Shown one piece after another: positions 1-5,025 of a stretch of 5,894 nucleotides of DNA. Every line of letters begins with the position of its first letter. Within the stretch, counting starts at the first letter, position 1. Both the position numbers and the translations under genes were made by a program. The DNA comes from Methanomicrobiales archaeon. Lineage in GTDB: Archaea > Halobacteriota > Methanomicrobia > Methanomicrobiales > Methanospirillaceae. The stretch lies in assembly GCA_017883495.1 (NCBI GenBank), contig JADGNL010000197.1, positions 1 to 5,894 on the forward strand, written 5' to 3'. Under the pieces are notes generated by a model, which had not been told where the DNA came from, did not search any database, and saw nothing but the letters and a program-made list of their open reading frames with translations.

Positions 1-3
1 ACT

Positions 4-555
4 ATGCAGGAGCTACGCATCCACGGCAGAGGCGGCCAGGGCTCGGTCACGGCGGCCGAACTGATCGCGGTCGCCGCGTTCGAGGGCGGGAAGTACGTCC
101 AGGCCTTCCCGGCCTTCGGCGTCGAACGGCGGGGCGCACCGGTCCAGGCCTTCGTCCGGTTCAGCGACCGGCCGATCCGGCTCCGGAGCCAGGTCTACGA
201 GCCCGACTTCGTGATCGTCCAGGATCCGACCCTGATCCGCGACGTCGACGTCTTCAAGGGGATGGGCCCCGGCGGGATCGCCATCATCAACACCGAGCGG
301 GCCCCCGACTTTTCCGTGCCCGCCGGCGTCCACGTCCTGACCATCGACGCGACCACGATCGCGCTCGAGACCCTGGGCCTGCCGATCACGAACACGGCCC
401 TGATGGGCGCATTCGCGGCCGCGACGGGCATGGTCTCGTTCGATACTCTGGCCGGGGCCCTCCGGCACCGCTTTCCGAGCGCGCTCGCCGAGAAGAACAT
501 CGCAACCGCGCGCCGGGCCTACGACGAGATGAAGGCCAAGGCGGAGGCGGCCTGA
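4..555 (+). CDS. porC: Pyruvate:ferredoxin oxidoreductase, gamma subunit
   Basis: This 183-residue protein is the gamma subunit of the four-subunit 2-oxoacid:ferredoxin oxidoreductase, which oxidatively decarboxylates pyruvate to acetyl-CoA or, in autotrophs, runs in the carboxylating direction. It is cytoplasmic. Visible family signatures are the N-terminal GRGGQG loop (residues 8-13) and the block FPAFGVERRGAPVQAFVR (35-52), followed by a Rossmann-like core (VIVQDP, about 70-75). The length is normal for a stand-alone gamma subunit. The ATG at 4 is the likely start because the usual N-terminus (short strand, then GRGGQG) begins right there, but only three bases precede it, so its ribosome binding site and promoter are outside the window. 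Its stop overlaps the porD start (TGATG). The gamma-first order favours POR over KOR or VOR, which are usually arranged otherwise; the substrate is inferred, not shown. Confidence 0.93.
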   Translation: MQELRIHGRGGQGSVTAAELIAVAAFEGGKYVQAFPAFGVERRGAPVQAFVRFSDRPIRLRSQVYEPDFVIVQDPTLIRDVDVFKGMGPGGIAIINTERAPDFSVPAGVHVLTIDATTIALETLGLPITNTALMGAFAAATGMVSFDTLAGALRHRFPSALAEKNIATARRAYDEMKAKAEAA

Positions 556-815
556 TGGCGCTCAACGTCGGCTGCGCGGCCGCACCCGGGCAGTCCCGTG
601 ATAACAAGACCGGCTCGTGGCGGGTCTTCATGCCGAAGTTCGACCCGTCGGCCTGCTCGAAATGCGGCATGTGCCAGCTCGTCTGTCCCGAGGGCTGCAT
701 CCGCGAGACCGAGGAGAAGGAGTTCGTGCCGGACTACGACTACTGCAAGGGCTGCGGCCTCTGCGCCGAGGAGTGCCCGAAGAAGGCGATCACCATGGAA
801 CAGGAGGAGAAGTAA
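555..815 (+). CDS. porD: Pyruvate:ferredoxin oxidoreductase, delta (ferredoxin-like) subunit
   Basis: This 86-residue 2x[4Fe-4S] protein passes electrons from the catalytic subunits to external ferredoxin. Both cluster motifs are intact: C34-x2-C37-x2-C40-x3-C44-Pro and C64-x2-C67-x2-C70-x3-C74-Pro. An extra C48 follows the first motif. I chose the ATG at 555 over the internal ATG at 630 for two reasons. The intervening stretch (residues 17-25, DNKTGSWRV) is the conserved N-terminal extension of PorD proteins, and GGAGG at 543-547 sits 7 bases before the 555 ATG. The start overlaps the porC stop, and the TAA stop overlaps the porA start (TAATG), so the subunits are translationally coupled. 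The motifs leave little doubt about the family. Confidence 0.93.
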   Translation: MALNVGCAAAPGQSRDNKTGSWRVFMPKFDPSACSKCGMCQLVCPEGCIRETEEKEFVPDYDYCKGCGLCAEECPKKAITMEQEEK

Positions 816-1987
816 TGGCGCTCGAGATCATGGAGGGCTCGATCGCGGTCGCCCAGGCCGTCCGGCGCTGCCGGCCGCAGGTGATCTCCGCGTACCCGAT
901 CACGCCCCAGACGCACATCGTCGAGGCGCTCGCCGAGATCGTCGCGAACGGCGAGCTCGCGGCCGACTACATCACGGTCGAGTCCGAGTTCTCGGCCCTC
1001 TCGGCTTGCGAGGGCGCGGTCGCGGCCGGCTCGCGTGCGTACTCGGCCACGACCTCGCAGGGTCTGGCCCTGATGTTCGAGGTCTGCTTCAACATGGCCG
1101 GCCTGCGCCTGCCGCTCGTGATGACCATCGCGAACCGAGCGCTGGGGGCGCCGCTCTCGATCTGGAACGACCAGCAGGACTCGATCTCGCTCCGCGACTC
1201 GGGGTGGCTCCAGTTCTACGCCGAGGACAACCAGGAGGCGGTCGACCTCCACTATATCGGCTACCGGGTCGCCGAGGACCACCGCGTCCTCCTGCCCGCG
1301 ATGGTCTGCTTCGACGGCTTCATCCTGTCACACACGTACGAACCCGTGGACATGCTCTCCCAGGAGCAGGTGGACGCGTTCCTGCCGCCGTTCGTCCCGA
1401 AGTTCATGCTCGACGCGAAGGCCCCGGTCTCGATGGGGATGTACGCGACTCCCGACTACTACCTCGAGTTCCGATACGAGACGGACCAGGCCCAGAAGCG
1501 GGCGATCGACGTGATCCGCGAGGTCGGGTGCGAGTTCGGCGAGCAGTTCGGCCGCGACTACTCGGCCCTGATCGAGTCGTATCGGATGGAGGACGCCGAG
1601 ACCGCGATCGTGGCCTTGGGCTCGATCTGCGGCACGACCAAGGACGCGATCGACGAGATGCGCGAGGAGGGGCGGAAGGTCGGGCTGGTCCGCATCCGCT
1701 GCTTCCGTCCGTTCCCGGCGGAGGACTTGAAGGCCGCGCTCGCTGGCGTCGAGCGCGTGGCCGTGCTCGACAAGAACGTCGTGCTCGGCGCGGGAGGGTC
1801 AACGGCCCGCGGCGCGATGGCGCTCGAGGTGAAGGACGCGCTCTACGGGGAGTCTATTCCGGTGCTCGACTACATCATCGGCCTCGGCGGCCGCGACGTC
1901 CGGCTCGAGGACATCAAGAAGGTCGTCGCGCTCTGCGAGCAGGGCGAAGGGGACCGGTTCTACGGCCTCCGCACGGAGGTGCTCTAG
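815..1987 (+). CDS. porA: Pyruvate:ferredoxin oxidoreductase, alpha subunit
   Basis: This 390-residue catalytic subunit forms the active site with PorB. Readable signatures are the YPITPQ motif (27-32), which contacts the TPP/substrate region, the ESE motif (56-58) with the following ALSACEGA helix, ATTSQG (78-83), ANRALGAP (106-113) and IWNDQQD (116-122). A second domain holds the typical PDYYLEFRYE segment near residues 210-219 and a C-terminal domain with VAVLDKN and GAGG near 317-328. The length matches archaeal PorA (about 380-400). The ATG at 815 overlaps the porD TAA and has GGAGG (803-807) 7 bases upstream; open reading frame extends upstream of 815 in this frame, but only as a shadow of porD. 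PorA lacks iron-sulphur ligands, as expected. It could in principle be another 2-oxoacid enzyme's alpha subunit, but operon order and motifs favour pyruvate. Confidence 0.94.
   Translation: MALEIMEGSIAVAQAVRRCRPQVISAYPITPQTHIVEALAEIVANGELAADYITVESEFSALSACEGAVAAGSRAYSATTSQGLALMFEVCFNMAGLRLPLVMTIANRALGAPLSIWNDQQDSISLRDSGWLQFYAEDNQEAVDLHYIGYRVAEDHRVLLPAMVCFDGFILSHTYEPVDMLSQEQVDAFLPPFVPKFMLDAKAPVSMGMYATPDYYLEFRYETDQAQKRAIDVIREVGCEFGEQFGRDYSALIESYRMEDAETAIVALGSICGTTKDAIDEMREEGRKVGLVRIRCFRPFPAEDLKAALAGVERVAVLDKNVVLGAGGSTARGAMALEVKDALYGESIPVLDYIIGLGGRDVRLEDIKKVVALCEQGEGDRFYGLRTEVL
1975..1981 (+). promoter_or_regulatory. Full-length Shine-Dalgarno site of porB
   Basis: GGAGGTG lies inside the last codons of porA, 6 bases before the porB ATG at 1988. 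It is a near-complete complement of the 3' end of archaeal and bacterial 16S rRNA, and it fixes the porB start, which directly follows the porA TAG. The match is stronger than at any other start in the window, consistent with high expression of the beta subunit. Confidence 0.8.
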
Positions 1988-2905
1988 ATGGCGATCGGCA
2001 AGACGTGCGAACTCTTCGAGTGCGGCCACCGCGCCTGCGGGGGTTGCGGCGCCGCGCTCGCCGGCCGGCTCCTGTTGAAGGCGGCCGGCGAGGAGACGAT
2101 CGTGGTCTCGTCCACGGGCTGCATGGAGGTCTTCTCGACCCCCTACCCCGAGACGGCGTGGCGGGTCCCCTGGATCCACTCGCTCTTCGAGAACGCCTCG
2201 GCCGTGGCGTCGGGGATCGAGTCCGCGCTCAAGCAGCAGGGCCGGAAGGAGAAGGTGGTCGTGGTCGCCGGCGACGGCGCGACCCTCGACATCGGGGTGC
2301 TCTGCATCTCGGGCGCATTCGAGCGGGGCCACGACATCACGTACATCTGCTACGACAACGAGGCCTACATGAACACGGGGATTCAGCGCTCGGGCGCGAC
2401 TCCGTACGATGCCTCGACCACGACGAGCCCGGCGGGGAAGGTCTCGATGGGCAACCGGCGGCCGAAGAAGGACATGCCCCGGATCCTCGCGGCCCATGGC
2501 TCGCCGTATGTGGCGACGGCCTCGATCGCGTACCCGGCCGACTTCATGCAGAAGGTGGAGAAGGCCATGAACACCGAGGGGCCGACGTACGTCCAGGTGC
2601 ACGCGCCCTGCTGCACCGGCTGGGGCTTCGACGGCTCGCAGACCCTCGCGATCGGCAAGCTCGCGATCGAGACCGGGCTCTGGGTCAACTACGAGATGGT
2701 CGACGGCGAGGTGACGAAGGCCAAGAAGGTCGTCAAGAAGCCGGTCGAGGAGTACCTGAAGGAGCAGAAGCGTTTCCGCCACCTCTTCAAGCCGACGCTC
2801 CAGGTCGAGGAGATCGCGAAGATCCAGGCGATCGCGGACCGGAACTTCGAGCGGTTCGGGACCGAGATCAAACTCCCGCCCAAGAAGGACGCGGTCGTGG
2901 AGTAG
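1988..2905 (+). CDS. porB: Pyruvate:ferredoxin oxidoreductase, beta (TPP-binding) subunit
   Basis: This 305-residue subunit binds thiamine diphosphate and the cluster next to it. The TPP/Mg motif runs from GDG (95-97, followed by ATLDIG) to DNEAYMNTG (123-131). Four cysteines fit the proximal [4Fe-4S] cluster by spacing: C17-x2-C20, C45 (25 residues on, as in the single-chain pyruvate enzyme) and C208 in HAPCCTGW. C209 replaces the more usual proline beside it. IQRSGATP (132-139) and TSPAGK (146-151) are typical PorB segments. The C-terminal tail (about 240-305) is lysine- and glutamate-rich. The start immediately follows the porA stop and has the GGAGGTG site. The gene ends the operon: a T-tract and hairpin follow within 30-65 bases. 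No porE/porF-like ferredoxin genes follow, unlike in some methanogens. Confidence 0.95.
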   Translation: MAIGKTCELFECGHRACGGCGAALAGRLLLKAAGEETIVVSSTGCMEVFSTPYPETAWRVPWIHSLFENASAVASGIESALKQQGRKEKVVVVAGDGATLDIGVLCISGAFERGHDITYICYDNEAYMNTGIQRSGATPYDASTTTSPAGKVSMGNRRPKKDMPRILAAHGSPYVATASIAYPADFMQKVEKAMNTEGPTYVQVHAPCCTGWGFDGSQTLAIGKLAIETGLWVNYEMVDGEVTKAKKVVKKPVEEYLKEQKRFRHLFKPTLQVEEIAKIQAIADRNFERFGTEIKLPPKKDAVVE

Positions 2906-2930
2906 CGATCCCGGGCAGAAGGCGACTCCC

Positions 2931-2969
2931 TTTTTACAGGATAGCCGGGAATCATCGGTCTTCTATCCT
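2931..2969 (+). terminator. Probable terminator of the por operon
   Basis: A five-T tract (2931-2935) begins 25 bases after the porB stop. It is followed by a hairpin: AGGATAG (2938-2944) pairs perfectly with CTATCCT (2963-2969), with an inner CCG/CGG extension (2945-2947 with 2956-2958). An overlapping alternative stem is GCCGGGA (2944-2950) with TCCCGGC (2969-2975). Archaeal RNA polymerase can stop at T-tracts without a hairpin, so the T-tract is the main signal. A second T5 tract lies at 3011-3015. The assignment is inferred from position and sequence. Confidence 0.5.
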
Positions 2970-2995
2970 CCCGGCGACGTCCCCCGGCATATCCT

Positions 2996-3048
2996 GGTCC
3001 TCCCGCGACGTTTTTCCTCCGCTCCCCGTCGTCCGGTCGCGGGAGGCC
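2996..3048. repeat. Inverted repeat, 11-bp stem with 26-base loop
   Basis: CCTCCCGCGAC (2999-3009) is the exact reverse complement of GTCGCGGGAGG (3036-3046). Two more pairs (GG at 2996-2997 with CC at 3047-3048) can form around one bulged T. The loop is pyrimidine-rich and includes the T5 tract 3011-3015. No T-run follows the 3' arm, so it is not a classical bacterial terminator. Its function is unknown; an RNA hairpin or a palindromic protein site are both possible. Confidence 0.65.
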
Positions 3049-3095
3049 TTACGAGTACGAAGATAGAGGTCGGCAGAAAACGAAACCGCTTCCAG

Positions 3096-3187
3096 TCGAG
3101 CAGGTCCCGAATCTCCCGCGGGCGATCCGCCCGCGGGCCGCGATTCCAGTTTGCCTCGGGTGCGGACGAAATTCCCGACCTGCTCGA
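3096..3187. repeat. Nested 92-base inverted-repeat structure, possible structured RNA
   Basis: The outer arms TCGAGCAGGTC (3096-3106) and GACCTGCTCGA (3177-3187) are perfect reverse complements over 11 bp. Past a 2x2 mismatch, GAAT (3109-3112) pairs with ATTC (3171-3174). Inside sits a perfect 9-bp hairpin, CCCGCGGGC (3115-3123) with GCCCGCGGG (3129-3137), loop GATCC. GAATC (3109-3113) can instead pair with GATTC (3142-3146) to extend the inner hairpin, so two mutually exclusive folds are possible. A leader element of the corrinoid operon, a small RNA or a mobile palindromic unit are all open. No known RNA family is recognised. Confidence 0.55.
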
Positions 3188-3292
3188 ACACGGAGATCGA
3201 TCGAATGCCGAAGAAGGGCCAGCTCGCGTTAAAGGTCATTCTTACCGGGACAGAAGCGATTATCTCCAACCGTGAGAAACCCATTTCCATCT

Positions 3293-3316
3293 CTGGTCGG
3301 GGGCCGCCCCGACCGG
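3293..3316. repeat. GC-rich hairpin upstream of the corrinoid module
   Basis: GGTCGGGG (3295-3302) pairs with CCCCGACC (3307-3314) around the 4-base loop GCCG. A T-G wobble and a C-G pair (3293-3294 with 3315-3316) extend the stem to 10 bp. It ends 54 bases before the corrinoid protein start. Depending on where transcription begins, it is either an operator-like palindrome in the promoter or a hairpin in the 5' leader. Confidence 0.6.
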
Positions 3317-3325
3317 TTTGCGGAC

Positions 3326-3335
3326 TGAATAATAC
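3326..3335 (+). promoter_or_regulatory. Weak candidate TATA-like element
   Basis: The AT-rich stretch TGAATAATAC is the best TATA-like sequence close to the corrinoid protein gene. A start of transcription 25-30 bases downstream would fall at about 3355-3362, giving a leader of about 10-15 bases. An alternative AT patch at 3257-3266 would start RNA at about 3290, just before the GC hairpin. Neither is a good match to the archaeal consensus, so this is a guess from position and composition. Confidence 0.2.
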
Positions 3336-3370
3336 CGTGAAACCCGGGCGATGACAGTGTCGAGGAAAAG

Positions 3371-4012
3371 ATGAACGGCCGACCCGCGGGCAGGCTGGTG
3401 GGGCTGCTGATGGACGGCGACCGAACGGGAGCGGTGGATGAAGCGAGGAAGCTCGTCGAGGCCGGGGTCCGGAAAGAGGAGATCGTCTCCGGCGGCCTCG
3501 AAGTCGCGATGAAGGGGCTGGAATCGAAGTGCACCCTCGAGGAGTTCAACCTGCTCGAGATCATGATTGCAGGCCGGGCGGTCATGGACGTGATGAGATT
3601 CCTGTACCCGGCGGGCACGAACCAGCCCTCGACCAAGGGCACCGTGGTGATCGCGACCCCGGAGGGCGATGTGCACGACCTGGGAAAAAATATCCTCAGG
3701 TTCGTCCTCGTGGCCGAAGGGTACCGGGTCGTCGACTGCGGCCGCGACTGCCCCATCGCAACCCTTGCCGACGCGGCGCGCGACGAGGGAGCCCGTGCCG
3801 TCTGCGTCAGCGGCCTGATCACCTCGGTGATCCCGGTCGTACGGCAGCTACGTGGCAGCCTCGCCTCCCGGGGGCTCGACGGGGTCGGGATCATCGCGGG
3901 AGAGGCCGCGCTGAAACAGGCCGCCCCGGAGGATCTCGATGTGGACTGTGTCTGCGACTCGGCGTTCGATGCGGCAAACTGGCTCGATGCGACCCGGGAG
4001 AGGAGGACATGA
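3371..4012 (+). CDS. Corrinoid (B12-binding) methyl-carrier protein, MtaC/MtbC/MttC-like
   Basis: This 213-residue protein has the two-part build of small methanogen and acetogen corrinoid proteins: an N-terminal helical cap (about 1-85) and a C-terminal Rossmann-like B12 domain (about 90-205). The cobalamin signature is DVHDLG (100-105), with H102 as the expected lower ligand of cobalt. SGL (147-149) follows after exactly 41 residues, and the third motif comes 27 residues later. There the usual Gly-Gly is G177-E178. The YAPDA-type segment common near the C-terminus is also changed (VCDSA, about 194-198). The ATG at 3371 has GAGG at 3362-3365, 5 bases away. The protein should carry a methyl group between a substrate-specific methyltransferase and the UroD-like enzyme encoded next, with which it overlaps by ATGA. 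Substrate is unknown, so no symbol is given. Confidence 0.9.
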   Translation: MNGRPAGRLVGLLMDGDRTGAVDEARKLVEAGVRKEEIVSGGLEVAMKGLESKCTLEEFNLLEIMIAGRAVMDVMRFLYPAGTNQPSTKGTVVIATPEGDVHDLGKNILRFVLVAEGYRVVDCGRDCPIATLADAARDEGARAVCVSGLITSVIPVVRQLRGSLASRGLDGVGIIAGEAALKQAAPEDLDVDCVCDSAFDAANWLDATRERRT

Positions 4013-5022
4013 ACAGCATCCAGCGTATCACCGCGGCCCTGAACGGGGAATCGCCCGACCGGGTGCCGGTGATCGCACAGGTCTTCGGCCGGGCCGCGAG
4101 CGAGGGCGGCGCGGGACTCGGGGCGTACCTGAGGGACGGGAAGACCCTTGCCCGGTGTCAGATCGCGGCGCTCGAACGATACGGGTACGATGCCGTCTTT
4201 GCCCTGATGGACACGTCCGTGGAGACGGAGGCCGCGGGGTCCGTGCTCACGTATTACAAAGACCGGTACCCGGTCGTGGGCACGTACGCCCTTCCCGACG
4301 CCCGGCACCTCGACCGGCTCCGGCAGCCGGATCCCGAGAGGGACGGCCGGATGCCGGAACTGCTCCGGGCGGCCGGAATCCTGCGTGAAGAGGTGGGCGA
4401 CGAGACGCTCGTGGTCGGGTGCGTGCTCGGCCCTCTCACCATCACCACCCAGCTGCTGGGAATGGAGAAGGCACTGTACCTCGCCGTCGACGAACCGGGC
4501 CTGTTCGGGGATGTTCTCGACTTCGCCACGGGCGTCGCGACCGCGTTCGGGAGAGCCCAGCTCGATGCGGGCGTCCACCTTCCGGTGGTCTTCGATCCCT
4601 CCGCGTCTCCGGCCGCCATCCCCCCGCAGGTCTTCCGGGAGATCGAACTTCCACGGCTCCGGGAGCTCTTCTCCGCGCTCAAGGCAGCCGGATCGGCCGC
4701 AAACTGGCTCCACATCGCCGGGCCTTCCGCCTCGATTTTGCCGATGTTCCCCGAGGCCGGGGTGGAGATCGCGAACTTCGATTATCCCATCAACGCAGGC
4801 ACCGCGATGAACGCCCTCCCGGAGACCTGTCTCGACGGAAATATCAAGCCCCTCTCGTTTGTCACGGCGCCGATAGAGTCGATCGCCCTCGAAGCAAGCG
4901 CCCTGCTCGATGCGTTCTCGAGCCGGGGGAGGTTCATCCTCTCCTCGGGCTGCGAGATCCCGCTGGAAGCAGAGGCGGAGAACATCGCCGCCATGGTCGG
5001 TGCAGTCCAGGTAAGCGGGTGA
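4009..5022 (+). CDS. UroD-superfamily methyltransferase, MtaA/MtbA-like, with altered zinc motif
   Basis: This 337-residue TIM-barrel protein matches methylcorrinoid:coenzyme M methyltransferases in length and landmarks: N-terminal RITAALNGESPDRVPV (6-21), GPLTITTQLLG (141-151), DPSASPAAIPPQVF (197-209), the WLHIAGPS segment (233-240), CLDGNIKP (274-281) and ILSSGCEIP (310-318). MtaA and MtbA bind catalytic zinc with His-x-Cys and a second Cys about 77 residues on. Here H235 and C315 have the right spacing, but residue 237 is Ala (codon GCC, 4717-4719). Thiol activation may therefore use another ligand, or the reaction may differ. It is not a likely haem-pathway decarboxylase, given the adjacent corrinoid protein and activator. 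The ATG at 4009 overlaps the upstream stop (ATGA) with AGAGGAGG just before it. The stop, TGA 5020-5022, is followed after three bases by the next gene in the same frame. Confidence 0.87.
   Translation: MNSIQRITAALNGESPDRVPVIAQVFGRAASEGGAGLGAYLRDGKTLARCQIAALERYGYDAVFALMDTSVETEAAGSVLTYYKDRYPVVGTYALPDARHLDRLRQPDPERDGRMPELLRAAGILREEVGDETLVVGCVLGPLTITTQLLGMEKALYLAVDEPGLFGDVLDFATGVATAFGRAQLDAGVHLPVVFDPSASPAAIPPQVFREIELPRLRELFSALKAAGSAANWLHIAGPSASILPMFPEAGVEIANFDYPINAGTAMNALPETCLDGNIKPLSFVTAPIESIALEASALLDAFSSRGRFILSSGCEIPLEAEAENIAAMVGAVQVSG
5017..5022 (+). promoter_or_regulatory. Ribosome binding site candidate overlapping a stop codon
   Basis: GGGTGA, a partial match to GGAGGTGA, includes the TGA that ends the UroD-like gene and lies 3 bases before the GTG at 5026. 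The short spacing and weak match suggest the downstream gene depends on coupling or reinitiation by ribosomes finishing the upstream gene. It supports GTG 5026 as the start, the only usable start codon ahead of the ferredoxin motif. Confidence 0.4.
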
Positions 5023-5025
5023 CCC

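Larger units (their letters stand above)
2906..3370. other. 465-base intergenic region rich in inverted repeats
   Basis: I see no gene here. A 67-codon frame at 3151-3354 (+) and a 112-codon frame at 2952-3290 (-) have no recognisable motif, and both run across the inverted repeats listed separately. The region is less GC-biased than the flanking genes, with A-rich and T-rich patches (3071-3085, 3228-3290). It separates two units on the same strand, so it should hold the porB terminator and the promoter and leader of the corrinoid module. There is no tRNA (no T-arm consensus) and no bacterial cobalamin-riboswitch B12 box that I can find. Confidence 0.75.

Noticed and set aside
630..815. Shorter porD starting at the internal ATG 630
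   Set aside because: It would remove the conserved NKTGSWRV extension, and the SD at 543-547 serves the ATG at 555.
1799..2782. A 327-codon minus-strand frame opposite porA/porB
   Set aside because: Composition (Arg, Asp, His, Leu rich) is that of a GC shadow frame and it is fully antisense to porB.
598..3066. An 822-codon plus-strand frame across porD, porA and porB
   Set aside because: Its translation is strongly Arg-, Gly- and Pro-rich and lacks motifs, while other frames encode textbook Por subunits over the same bases.
3151..3354. Possible 67-residue protein in the intergenic gap
   Set aside because: No recognisable motif, no good SD before its ATG, and its start region lies inside the nested inverted repeat.
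2906..3370. Cobalamin riboswitch or tRNA (including a pyrrolysine tRNA) near a corrinoid operon
   Set aside because: I found no B12 box, no T-arm consensus and no acceptor stem. Archaea generally do not use this riboswitch. The stems present do not match either fold.
4009..5022. Uroporphyrinogen decarboxylase of haem synthesis
   Set aside because: Its landmarks (ASP-rich loop, H-x-A...C region, CLDGNIKP) and its operon with a corrinoid protein and an activator fit the methyltransferase branch of the superfamily.
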